From contig CAAGGL010000020.1 of NCBI GenBank assembly GCA_900769405.1, positions 1-64,000 of the forward strand: a stretch of 64,000 bases of DNA, read 5' to 3'. Positions 1 to 8,240 of this stretch are shown here, one piece after another. Numbering within the stretch: the first letter of the stretch is position 1; every line of letters starts with the position of its first letter. The notes under the pieces are model-generated. The model worked only from the letters and a program-made list of their open reading frames with translations. It was not told where the DNA came from and ran no database searches. The translations under genes and the position numbers were made by a program. The DNA comes from an uncultured Alistipes sp. GTDB taxonomy: Bacteria > Bacteroidota > Bacteroidia > Bacteroidales > Rikenellaceae.

Positions 1-144
1 CGACTGCGCGATTTTGCGAGCAAAATGGCCCCGTTTCTTTTCCGATTTCCAGCCGTCGCCCGCTTAACGCATTTTCATCGGTCGGGGACTTGGCTCACGC
101 CAACTGACATAAGTCAGACCTTTGTTGCCTTTGACACAATTTTC
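1..144. other. Non-coding left edge
   Basis: No convincing gene is visible here. A small hairpin with a seven-base stem (ATTTTGC, GA loop, GCAAAAT) lies at 11-26 and resembles the GCGATTTTC hairpin at 235-254. The rest has no recognisable signal. Confidence 0.4.
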
Positions 145-214
145 TCATCATTGGCGGGTGGGGGGCTCGCCCGAAGGGCGACCCGCCAATGATGACACGC
201 CTCGCCGAGGCGTG
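145..214 (+). repeat. Composite structured intergenic repeat, copy 1
   Basis: A perfect 15-bp inverted repeat (TCATCATTGGCGGGT at 145-159 with its complement at 181-195) encloses a G-run and an inner hairpin (TCGCCC-gaa-GGGCGA, 167-181). It is followed directly by a second hairpin, CACGCCTC-gcc-GAGGCGTG (196-214). The same composite occurs inverted at 48950-49019 with compensating base changes, and the architecture with a different outer stem recurs at 54539-54584. No protein is encoded. It may be a MITE- or REP-like element or a structured RNA. Confidence 0.75.
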
Positions 215-234
215 GACTCTCCTCCCCGAACTTG

Positions 235-254
235 GCGATTTTCGAGAAAATCGC
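235..254. repeat. Short hairpin repeat, copy 1
   Basis: GCGATTTTC-GA-GAAAATCGC forms a nine-base stem with a two-base loop. The identical 20-mer occurs at 54519-54538, also next to a copy of the composite repeat, so the two seem to travel together. Confidence 0.65.
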
Positions 255-260
255 ATAATA

Positions 261-288
261 AAAAAAGCCACGCAATAAGCGCGGCTTA
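261..288 (-). terminator. Terminator of the DUF4435 gene
   Basis: The stem AAGCCACGC / GCGCGGCTT (one mismatch) is followed on the minus strand by a run of T. It lies just past the stop of the gene at 321-1349 and has the GCC(G/A)C stem seen in several terminators of this window. Confidence 0.65.
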
Positions 289-292
289 AATT

Positions 293-313
293 GTGAATTC
301 TGAATCGTGAATT
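293..313 (+). repeat. 7-base-period repeat GTGAATT/CTGAATC/GTGAATT
   Basis: Three tandem seven-base units sit between the terminator and the end of the DUF4435 gene. Related triplets of units are found at 40278-40305 (reverse orientation), 40407-40427, 44648-44674 (decayed) and 54610-54630. Confidence 0.6.
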
Positions 314-320
314 GGAAAAT

Positions 321-1349
321 CTACTTTTTCAACTTCTCGACCGCACGACATAAGTAGGCATCGATGTCGTTGCTCAAACGGTGGTAGAGGAAACAATCGG
401 TATAGTTCTCATTATCGAGCAATACGTCGCGCACGTTGCGCAGCTGGTTGCTGTAATTGCTCAGCTCGTTGCTCAGTGCCTGACCGCGCTGCGACGAGGA
501 GTTGATGCGCGACACCGACATACAGCGCAGACGCTCGCAAACGGCATTCAACGCGATCATCACCACGTTGTCCATCAGCGTGTGACCGTGCATATATAAA
601 TAGGTATCTTCGGGATAGACGCCCATATCCTGCAACTCGCTACTGAACGCATCGATACGCTCGGCAAGGTCAGGACGCATATTTTCGAGTGCCGTACGGC
701 GACGCGACACCTGACGCGACAACCAATCGAGCGTGGTGCGGGCATTGTCTTCGGGTTCGAGATAGTTGATTTTCACGCTATTGCGGAAATCCGCCAACTG
801 AAAAACATTGATATCGCTCTCGCGAGCCGACAGTGCGTACCACAGGAAGAGCGGATAGATCGTACGCGAGTAGTCAGCCATAAATTTCTCGAAGTCGAAG
901 ATTCGGGTATCGTTCTTGGTGGCGCGCACGCAGACGTTATGCAGCGACGGAGCGTAGCAGACGTAGTTCTCGGTGGCGTAGGCGTAGGTATGGAACATAA
1001 ACGGAGCCTCGACAATGCGGCGCGACTCGGCACGATGTTTCTGAAAGAGGTGGTCGAAATCGGCATCGACACAGAGCAGCATCTCCTCGTTGCTCTGCGA
1101 CAGAAGCGCTTCGAGCACCTTTTTGCCCTTGGCCATATCGGGGCGGTTGGGCACCGAGATCTCGAAAACGTAGTAGGGATTATCGAAGTGATCGAAGATA
1201 CCGCGCCAGAAGGCCACATCTTCGTAACCTTCGACATAGACTCTCACCAAGCGTTTCGACGGATCGACCGGCAGGCGATTGTAGCTGACCGGCTGCATTT
1301 CGTGCTTGGAGCGAGCAGCGTAACCTCTATTAAAAACTACCTTTGTCAT
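321..1349 (-). CDS. DUF4435 domain protein, TOPRIM-like
   Basis: A predicted soluble protein of 342 residues. The N-terminal third has the pattern of the DUF4435 family: VEGYEDVAFW with Glu40 and Asp44, then VDADFDH with Asp95 and Asp97, which match the Glu and DxD metal ligands of TOPRIM folds in OLD-type nucleases. ENYVCY further on is also typical. No ATPase domain or partner gene is adjacent, so it stands alone. The ATG at 1349 is chosen over the upstream TTG at 1388 because a TATATTTG promoter box (1359-1366) lies between them. DUF4435 proteins are thought to act on nucleic acid, but the reaction here is unknown. The family call is fairly sure; catalysis is inference. Confidence 0.75.
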   Translation of the reverse strand: MTKVVFNRGYAARSKHEMQPVSYNRLPVDPSKRLVRVYVEGYEDVAFWRGIFDHFDNPYYVFEISVPNRPDMAKGKKVLEALLSQSNEEMLLCVDADFDHLFQKHRAESRRIVEAPFMFHTYAYATENYVCYAPSLHNVCVRATKNDTRIFDFEKFMADYSRTIYPLFLWYALSARESDINVFQLADFRNSVKINYLEPEDNARTTLDWLSRQVSRRRTALENMRPDLAERIDAFSSELQDMGVYPEDTYLYMHGHTLMDNVVMIALNAVCERLRCMSVSRINSSSQRGQALSNELSNYSNQLRNVRDVLLDNENYTDCFLYHRLSNDIDAYLCRAVEKLKK

Positions 1350-1358
1350 ACTTGCAGA

Positions 1359-1366
1359 CAAATATA
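1359..1366 (-). promoter_or_regulatory. -7 box of the DUF4435 gene
   Basis: TATATTTG on the minus strand matches the Bacteroidetes -7 consensus TAnnTTTG. It ends about 10 bases before the ATG, so the leader would be very short. It is only 11 bases from the oppositely oriented box at 1378-1385. Confidence 0.6.
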
Positions 1367-1377
1367 GCAAAAATTCG

Positions 1378-1385
1378 TATATTTG
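1378..1385 (+). promoter_or_regulatory. -7 box of the SUI1-type gene
   Basis: TATATTTG, 21 bases before the ATG at 1407. The upstream -33 element is not clear; a TTG at 1352-1354 is 23 bases away. The divergent DUF4435 promoter sits in the same 60-base interval. Confidence 0.6.
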
Positions 1386-1406
1386 CAAAAAATAAATTGA
1401 ATCGAA

Positions 1407-1754
1407 ATGAGCAGCAACGATTGGAAAGCGCGATTAAACGTGGTTTACTCCACAAACCCTGACTTTCAGTACACCACCGACGAGCCCGAAGAGGAGGCAA
1501 CACTGCCCCCTGCACAGCAGCAACTGCGCGTCTGGCTCGACCGCAAACAGCGTGCAGGTAAAGTGGTGACGCTGGTGCGTGGTTTTGTCGGCTCGCACGA
1601 CGATTTGAAGGAGCTGGCCTCGTTGCTCAAAAGCCGTTGCGGCGTGGGTGGCTCGGCCAAAGATGGCGAGATCATCATTCAGGGCGACTTCCGCGACCGC
1701 ATTGTCGATATCCTGACACGCGAAGGCTACAAAGCGAAGAAGGCAGGAGCTTAA
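1407..1754 (+). CDS. SUI1/eIF1-family translation factor (YciH-like)
   Basis: A protein of 115 residues. Residues 45-115 carry the SUI1 domain with GKVVTLVRGF, a CGVGGSAKDGEIIIQGD core and a C-terminal helix. Bacterial YciH-type proteins resemble eIF1 and bind the small ribosomal subunit, where they are thought to influence start-site fidelity under stress. The N-terminal 40 residues are acidic and low in conservation, as usual in Bacteroidetes members. It is followed after 16 bases by the large envelope protein gene and may share its promoter at 1378. Family assignment is secure; the exact cellular role is not. Confidence 0.85.
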   Translation: MSSNDWKARLNVVYSTNPDFQYTTDEPEEEATLPPAQQQLRVWLDRKQRAGKVVTLVRGFVGSHDDLKELASLLKSRCGVGGSAKDGEIIIQGDFRDRIVDILTREGYKAKKAGA

Positions 1755-1770
1755 AACCCTCTGATTCGCA

Positions 1771-4647
1771 ATGCGTCGCGTACTCAACATACTCGTTTTT
1801 GCACTCGCGCTGATGTTCTCAATCGGCGCGCGAGGACAATATTATGATTGGGGTGTCGACCCCGCCTCGACACGCTGGCAGCAGATACGAACCGACCGTT
1901 TCCGCATCATCTACCCCCAGAATTTCGACACGATGGCGCGCCGCACGCTGCACTTTCTCAATGCTGCGGGGCAGGATGTAGGCTACGGATTCCGCCGCGG
2001 AGCGATGCCGATTCCCGTCGTGATGCACACCCAGAACACCACCTCGAACGGTATTGTGATGTGGGCGCCGAAGCGTATCGAGATGCTCACTCCCCCGTCG
2101 GTCGAGAGCTACTCGATGCCGTGGCTCAAACAGCTCTCGGCGCACGAACAGCGCCACGCGGTGCAGTACAACAACCTCAACCGCCACACCTTCCGCGCGC
2201 TCTACTACCTTCTGGGCGAGCAGGGAGCGCTGGTCAGCCTAATCGGACTGCCGTTGTGGGTTTTGGAGGGCGACGCGACGATGATCGAGACCGATATGAG
2301 TACCTTCGGACGCGGACGCCAGCCCTCGTTCACGATCGGTTACCGCGCCAAACGAGGTAAAATTGTCGATGGTCGCAACCCCGACCGTTGGTTCAGTGGC
2401 TCGTATCGCGAGCATATCCCCAACCACTATGAGTTTGGTTATCAGATGGCTGTGCACGCCTACAACAAATATGGACGTGTGATTTGGGACGAGCTGGCCG
2501 ACTATTCGTCGCGCTATCCGTTCCTGATTGCGCCCAACTATTTCGCACTGAAAAAGCGCTTCGGAACGCGCACCCGACAGCTCTTCTCCGAGACTTTCGA
2601 CTCGTTGCAGGCATATTGGAACACGCTGCCCGAGGTCGAGCCCTCGACAAGCGTAATCGAAACTCCGACAACATCTTACACCACATATTCGCACCCGCAG
2701 GCGATCGACTCCACTCGCGTTGTTGCCGTCAAGAGCGACTTCGACCGCTCGGCACGTCTGGTCGAAATCGACCTCCGCACGGGTGAGGAGCGTCTGATCA
2801 GCTACATCGGCTCGGTCAGCACCCGCCCTGCGCTCGGCAGTGACGGACGTTTGTGGTGGAGCGAGTATCGCCGCAGTCTGCTGTGGGGCGAACGCTACGA
2901 CTCGCGCCTATGCTGGGCCGACCTCAACAGCGGTCGCACGCACTCGATTGCAACCAATGCAAACATCCTCTACCCCACCCCGATCGAGGCCGATTCGCTG
3001 GCTTGGGTCGAGTATGCACCCGAGGGTCGCTACTCGATCGCGACGGGTCTGCGTGGCGAGGGTAAGATACTGATGAGCAAACCTTTGGGCGAGGAGATTC
3101 ACGGACTTGCGTGGGACAATTCGACCGACCGACTCTACTACATCGGCTTGGACGACGACGGCATGTACCTGGGCGAAGTCGATGCCGAGGAACACGATCG
3201 CCGAGTGACACGCGCGGCATACGTTTCGCTCAGCGACCTGCGCGCCAAAGATGGTCGCCTCTATTTCGGGTCTATCCGCTCGGGACGCGACGAGGCGCAC
3301 GCCCTCGACCTCCGCACGGGCGAGGAGAGGCAGCTCACCGAGTCGGAATTTGGTTCGTTCGACCCTGCACCTGCGGGCGAGCGACTGCTCGTAACGACCT
3401 ACGACGATCGTGGCTACCTGATTGCAACTCAGCCGATTGATAGGTCGATTAGCGCGGTCGAGTGGGCAAAGACGCCCACCGAGCTGGTCAATCCGCCGCG
3501 CCGCCGTATGCCCGTTCTGAATCTCGACACGGTGCGCGTAGATACCACTACGCTCCAAACGCAAAGCGAGCAACTGCCCTCGAAGCGCTATCGCAAGGGG
3601 CTGCACTACTTCAAGTTCCATAGCTGGGCGCCCGTTTCGCTCGATGTTTTCGAGGCGATCGACAACTTCACGTTCGATCCGCAGTGGGGCGCAACAATCA
3701 TTTCGCAAAACCTACTCTCGTCGGTAACCGCCTATGCCACATACGGTTGGCGCCGCGATCGAGGGTCGATGATTCGAGGTGCGATCGACTTCCGCGCCTT
3801 CGGTCCTCACATCGAGTTGAAGGGTCAGTATGGCGGTGCAAAGCAGTTCGTTTACAAGAGTTCCGAGGAGGTTGCCGACCCCGCGCAACCGCTCAAAGCC
3901 TACACTATGGTCGGCGCCAAAGTTTCGTTGCCGATGCAGCTGGCGAGCGGATACCACCTGCGCTACCTCACGCCGGCGATCGATTGGCAATACGAAAACA
4001 GCCTGCTGTACAATCCCGCAAGCGAGGATTATCGTCGGGGTATCAATCGTTTAACCTCGTCGATAACCTTCGGCGACAACGTCCGTTCGGCATACCGCAA
4101 TATGCGTCCGCGCTGGGGCTACACACTGCGCGTGAACCACTCGTTCAGTCCGACAAACAGCGACTTCGCCCACTCGGTGGCACTCTTCGGTCAGGCACTC
4201 ACACCCGCCATTGTTCGCAACCACTCGTTGCGTCTGCGCGCGGCGTTCCAGGTAAACCAGAGGGGCAAGATGTTCGCATTTACCCAGCGCGACCTCTATC
4301 CTCGCGGAGCAAAATATACGCTCACGACGAGTCCCTCGCGATATGTGGCGACGGCAATCGATTATCAGCTACCGCTGTGCTACCCCGATTTCGGTATTCC
4401 GGCCGTGATCTTCATCAAGCGCATCGCGCTGGATGTCGGTTTCAACTACGCCGCAATGCGTACGTTCGACAGCGAGCTGAAACGCCACAATTGGCAGAGC
4501 GTCAATTCGTTCGGCGGCGACCTGATCCTCGACTTCAACCTGATGCGCACACCCGACGCCGCAACATTCACGCTCAATCTCTCGCTCTACAAACCGAGCA
4601 ACCGCAAGGGCGTTCACTTCTCGGCAGGCGTTGGTTTGCCCATCTAA
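1771..4647 (+). CDS. Large exported protein: peptidase-like, propeller and barrel-like regions
   Basis: A protein of 958 residues with a signal peptide (residues 1-22, ending near ARGQ). Residues 30-290 contain FRIIYP and AHEQRHAVQYNN, a zinc-peptidase-like HExxxH pattern near residue 131 that is not a canonical HExxH. Residues 300-590 show repeated blocks like SARLVEIDLRTGEERLIS, typical of a TolB-type beta-propeller. Residues 630-958 are rich in alternating aromatic and polar strands and end without charge (GVGLPI), as in an outer membrane beta-barrel. It probably sits at the outer membrane. I recognise a general Bacteroidetes type but no named function. Peptidase activity is doubtful; a role in envelope assembly or transport is equally possible. 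Confidence 0.6.
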   Translation: MRRVLNILVFALALMFSIGARGQYYDWGVDPASTRWQQIRTDRFRIIYPQNFDTMARRTLHFLNAAGQDVGYGFRRGAMPIPVVMHTQNTTSNGIVMWAPKRIEMLTPPSVESYSMPWLKQLSAHEQRHAVQYNNLNRHTFRALYYLLGEQGALVSLIGLPLWVLEGDATMIETDMSTFGRGRQPSFTIGYRAKRGKIVDGRNPDRWFSGSYREHIPNHYEFGYQMAVHAYNKYGRVIWDELADYSSRYPFLIAPNYFALKKRFGTRTRQLFSETFDSLQAYWNTLPEVEPSTSVIETPTTSYTTYSHPQAIDSTRVVAVKSDFDRSARLVEIDLRTGEERLISYIGSVSTRPALGSDGRLWWSEYRRSLLWGERYDSRLCWADLNSGRTHSIATNANILYPTPIEADSLAWVEYAPEGRYSIATGLRGEGKILMSKPLGEEIHGLAWDNSTDRLYYIGLDDDGMYLGEVDAEEHDRRVTRAAYVSLSDLRAKDGRLYFGSIRSGRDEAHALDLRTGEERQLTESEFGSFDPAPAGERLLVTTYDDRGYLIATQPIDRSISAVEWAKTPTELVNPPRRRMPVLNLDTVRVDTTTLQTQSEQLPSKRYRKGLHYFKFHSWAPVSLDVFEAIDNFTFDPQWGATIISQNLLSSVTAYATYGWRRDRGSMIRGAIDFRAFGPHIELKGQYGGAKQFVYKSSEEVADPAQPLKAYTMVGAKVSLPMQLASGYHLRYLTPAIDWQYENSLLYNPASEDYRRGINRLTSSITFGDNVRSAYRNMRPRWGYTLRVNHSFSPTNSDFAHSVALFGQALTPAIVRNHSLRLRAAFQVNQRGKMFAFTQRDLYPRGAKYTLTTSPSRYVATAIDYQLPLCYPDFGIPAVIFIKRIALDVGFNYAAMRTFDSELKRHNWQSVNSFGGDLILDFNLMRTPDAATFTLNLSLYKPSNRKGVHFSAGVGLPI

Positions 4648-4737
4648 TCGCGTATAGCCACAATTCTGTCGCGTGCGGGCGATCGACACTTTTCATAGAA
4701 AAGTGGCTCGGCATTTCGTCTTTTCAGCAGAAAGTTG

Positions 4738-4745
4738 TAACTTTG
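4738..4745 (+). promoter_or_regulatory. -7 box of the penicillin-binding protein operon
   Basis: TAACTTTG, 41 bases before the ATG at 4787. A short hairpin (CACTTTTC-ata-GAAAAGTG, 4687-4705) lies upstream and may end the previous transcript, though it has no long T-run. Confidence 0.55.
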
Positions 4746-4786
4746 TACGATATTCTATCCCGATTACGTTATTCAGTTAAAACGAT

Positions 4787-7198
4787 ATGACACAAAAGAC
4801 CAATAACGCAAAACCCAAAACACCGCAACCTCGTCTGGTTAAGTGGCTGTGGATCATCGCAATGTTCCCGTTTGCACTGCTCTTCTTCCTGCTTCTGCTG
4901 ACCTCGATCGGTCTGTTCGGCAAGCTGCCCTCGTTCGAGGAGCTGGAAAACCCCAAGAGCAACATCGCAACCGAAATCTACTCCGAAGATGGCAAAGTCC
5001 TCGGCTCGTTCTTCGTGCAAAACCGCTCGTATGTCGAGTACGCCGAGCTCTATCCCGAAGATCGCGCCCAACTTTTGCGACTCAACGGTGACTCGGTGCC
5101 TGCCGTTGTGGCTGCGCTGATCTCAACCGAGGATGAGCGTTTCCATTCGCACTCGGGCATCGACATCAAAGCGCTGATTCGCGTGGGTGTCAAGACTATT
5201 GCACTCGGCAACTCGGGTCAGGGTGGCGGTAGTACCATCACTCAGCAGGTGGCTAAGAACCTCTTCCCGCGTGATACAACCTCGCGTGGTCCCATTATGC
5301 GCAAGGCGACGCTCGTGATCTCGAAGCTCAAAGAGTGGATCACGGCCGTGAAACTCGAATACAACTACACCAAGGAGGAACTGGTGGCAATGTACCTCAA
5401 CACGGTCGAGTACGGCTCGAACGCCTACGGTATCAAGTCGGCGGCGCGTACATTCTTCAACAAGACTCCCGACCAACTCAACATTCAGGAGGCTGCGGTT
5501 TTGGTGGGTGTGGTGAACAAGCCCACGCGCTACAACCCCGTGCTCAACTACGACCACTCGATTGCTCGACGCAACACGGTGATGTCGCGTATGCGTGCCA
5601 ATGGTTGCATCACCCGCGCTCAGTACGATTCGCTCTCGGCGTTGCCCATTCAGCTCAACTACCGCCCCATCTCGCACAACGACGGTGCCGCAACCTACTT
5701 CCGCGAGATGTTGCGTCTGGTGATGAATCAGCCCCGCCCGAAGCGTTCGCAATTCAATAACGATTGGGATTTCGATCAGGCTCTCGATCAGTGGAACAAC
5801 AACCCGCTCTACGGCTGGTGCCAGAAGAATCAGAAGGCCGACGGAACCGATTACAACATCTATCGTGACGGCTTGAAGATCTACACCACGATCAACTCGT
5901 CGATGCAGAAATATGCCGAGGAGGCTCTGTTGGAGCATATGACCTCGGACGTGCAGCCGCGTATGGATCGCCAGGTGAAGAACACGGGCGTGCTGTTCCA
6001 AGGTCAGGACAAAGAGGCTATCGAGCGCATTATGCGCAACGCGATGCGCTACTCGGATCGCTACTATCAGATGAATCGCGCCGGAATCCCCGAGGAGGAG
6101 ATCTACGCCTCGTTCGATCGTCCGTGCCGTATGAAGATCTTCACCTACAAGGGCGACCGCGACACCACGATGACTCCGCGCGACTCGATCCTGCACCACA
6201 AGCAGATCCTGCGTGCCTCGTTCGTGGCGATGGATCCCGCAACGGGTCACGTCAAGGCATACGTCGGAGGTCCCAACTTCCGCTACTTCAAATATGACTT
6301 GGCTAAGCAGGGTAAGCGACAGATCGGCTCGACAATCAAGCCCTTCATCTACACCTTCGCTATCGACCATTTGGGTCTTACGCCCTGCACGCAGGTGATG
6401 AACGAGCCCGTGACGGTCGAAACCGACAACGGCACACCGTGGACACCGAAGGAGGCTAACCGCAACCCGTACGATAGTAAGTTCCACCCGCTGAGCTGGG
6501 GTCTGGCCAACAGCCGCAACAACTACTCGGCGTGGATTATGAAGCAGTCGAAGCAGCCCGCCGCCGTGGCAGACTTTATCCACAATATGGGTATCGACAG
6601 CTATATCGACCCGCAGTGGGCACTGTGTCTGGGTTCGTCGGAGGCGTCGCTGTTCGAGCTGACAGGTGCCTTCTGTACCTTCGCTAATCGCGGTGTTCAC
6701 ACCGAGCCGATATTCGTAACACGTATCGAGGATCGTCAGGGCAACCTCTTGGCTACGTTCATTCCGCCCACCGAGGACGCAATCAGCGAGCAGACGGCAT
6801 ACACGATGCTCGGAATGTTGCAGAACGTGGTTCGTGCCGGTACGGCAGGTCGTCTGCGCTGGGCATACAACGTGACGGGCGAAGTGGGTGGCAAGACCGG
6901 TACTTCGAACGAGAACCGCGACGCTTGGTTCGTAGGCGTTACGCCCAATCTGGTGGCAGGTGCTTGGTGCGGTGGCGAGGATCAGTCGGTGCACATCACC
7001 GGCGCAGGCGAAGGTGGTGCGGCGCTGGCGTTGCCCATTTTCGGTCGCTTCATTACCAAGGTCTATGCCGACCCGCGTCTGGGCGTCAAGCCGACCGATA
7101 CCTTCTCGCGTCCGAACAACGTGGTGGTTTACGACTGCGACGAGGAGAATCGCCAGCAGGAGGCCGAGACCGAAACACAAGATGAATTTTTCGATTAA
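4787..7198 (+). CDS. Bifunctional penicillin-binding protein 1A type
   Basis: A class A PBP of 803 residues that polymerises glycan strands and cross-links peptides on the outer face of the inner membrane. A cytoplasmic tail precedes one membrane segment (about residues 20-45). The glycosyltransferase domain has STEDERFHSH (catalytic Glu115), GGGSTITQQVAKNL and MYLNTVEYG. The transpeptidase domain has the SxxK box GSTIKP (Ser515), SRN (Ser576-Asn578) and KTGT (Lys703). The length fits the family. The C-terminus is acidic and polar. The asd gene follows after 24 bases, linking wall synthesis to diaminopimelate supply, and a shared transcript is likely. The family is certain; which E. coli PBP it replaces is inferred. 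Confidence 0.93.
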   Translation: MTQKTNNAKPKTPQPRLVKWLWIIAMFPFALLFFLLLLTSIGLFGKLPSFEELENPKSNIATEIYSEDGKVLGSFFVQNRSYVEYAELYPEDRAQLLRLNGDSVPAVVAALISTEDERFHSHSGIDIKALIRVGVKTIALGNSGQGGGSTITQQVAKNLFPRDTTSRGPIMRKATLVISKLKEWITAVKLEYNYTKEELVAMYLNTVEYGSNAYGIKSAARTFFNKTPDQLNIQEAAVLVGVVNKPTRYNPVLNYDHSIARRNTVMSRMRANGCITRAQYDSLSALPIQLNYRPISHNDGAATYFREMLRLVMNQPRPKRSQFNNDWDFDQALDQWNNNPLYGWCQKNQKADGTDYNIYRDGLKIYTTINSSMQKYAEEALLEHMTSDVQPRMDRQVKNTGVLFQGQDKEAIERIMRNAMRYSDRYYQMNRAGIPEEEIYASFDRPCRMKIFTYKGDRDTTMTPRDSILHHKQILRASFVAMDPATGHVKAYVGGPNFRYFKYDLAKQGKRQIGSTIKPFIYTFAIDHLGLTPCTQVMNEPVTVETDNGTPWTPKEANRNPYDSKFHPLSWGLANSRNNYSAWIMKQSKQPAAVADFIHNMGIDSYIDPQWALCLGSSEASLFELTGAFCTFANRGVHTEPIFVTRIEDRQGNLLATFIPPTEDAISEQTAYTMLGMLQNVVRAGTAGRLRWAYNVTGEVGGKTGTSNENRDAWFVGVTPNLVAGAWCGGEDQSVHITGAGEGGAALALPIFGRFITKVYADPRLGVKPTDTFSRPNNVVVYDCDEENRQQEAETETQDEFFD

Positions 7199-7222
7199 CA
7201 CTCAAATACTTAGATTGAAGAG

Positions 7223-8233
7223 ATGAAAGTTGCTATCGTAGGTGCAAGTGGCGCAGTAGGTCAGGAGCTGATGCGCATCTTGGCCGAGCGTCAGTTCCCG
7301 ATCGACGAGCTGCATTTGTTCGGATCGGAGCGTAGCGCAGGCCGCGAATATATGTTTAACGGCAAGGCGGTGCGCGTAAAACTTTTACAACATAACGACG
7401 ATTTCCGCGATATCGATGTTGTCTTCACCTCGGCAGGTGCAGGCACCTCGCGCGAGTTCGCCGATACGATCACCCGCTATGGTGCGCTGATGATCGACAA
7501 TTCGAGTGCATTCCGTATGGAGGAGGATATTCCGCTGGTGGTGCCCGAAGTGAATGCTACCGACGCCGTTAATCCCCCGCGAAGAATCATCGCCAACCCC
7601 AACTGCACAACAATCCAGATGGTCGTAGCGTTGAAGGCTATCGAGAATCTATCGCACATTCGTCGCGTGCACGTTTCGACCTACCAGTCGGCAAGTGGCG
7701 CAGGTGCTGCTGCGATGGACGAGTTGGTTGAGCAGTACGCAGAGCTGGGTCGTGGCGAGGAGCCGACGGTCAATAAGTTTGCCTTCCAGCTGGCTTACAA
7801 CGTGATCCCTCATATCGACGTCTTCACCGACAACGGCTACACCAAGGAGGAGATGAAGATGTTCAACGAGACCCGCAAGATTATGCACTCGGACGTGGCT
7901 GTAAGTGCTACGTGCGTGCGCGTGCCCGTGATGCGTGCTCACTCGGAGAGCGTTTGGATCGAAACCGAGCGCCCGATCTCGATCGAGGAGGCTCGCAAGG
8001 CTTTTGCTGAGGCTGAGGGCGTTGTACTGATGGACGAGCCGCAGGATAAGATCTACCCGATGCCGCTCTTCCTGGCAGGCAAGGATCCCGTCTATGTTGG
8101 TCGCATCCGCAAGGATCTGACCTGCGAGAATGGTCTTTCGTTCTGGTGCGTGAGCGACCAGATCCGCAAGGGCGCAGCGCTGAATGCTGTACAGATTGCC
8201 GAGTGGCTTATCAAGAATGGTCATTTGAAATAA
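7223..8233 (+). CDS. asd: Aspartate-semialdehyde dehydrogenase
   Basis: An NADP-dependent enzyme of 336 residues that reduces aspartyl phosphate to the semialdehyde, the branch point to lysine/diaminopimelate, threonine and methionine. The N-terminal GASGAVGQEL is the nucleotide-binding loop. NPNCTT contains the acylated active-site Cys128. RVPVMRAHSESV near residue 235 is the conserved substrate-binding region with its catalytic His. It sits between the PBP gene (24 bases) and the threonine aldolase gene (7 bases), so all three are probably co-transcribed. Full length, no oddities. Confidence 0.95.
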   Translation: MKVAIVGASGAVGQELMRILAERQFPIDELHLFGSERSAGREYMFNGKAVRVKLLQHNDDFRDIDVVFTSAGAGTSREFADTITRYGALMIDNSSAFRMEEDIPLVVPEVNATDAVNPPRRIIANPNCTTIQMVVALKAIENLSHIRRVHVSTYQSASGAGAAAMDELVEQYAELGRGEEPTVNKFAFQLAYNVIPHIDVFTDNGYTKEEMKMFNETRKIMHSDVAVSATCVRVPVMRAHSESVWIETERPISIEEARKAFAEAEGVVLMDEPQDKIYPMPLFLAGKDPVYVGRIRKDLTCENGLSFWCVSDQIRKGAALNAVQIAEWLIKNGHLK

Positions 8234-8240
8234 TAGAGCG

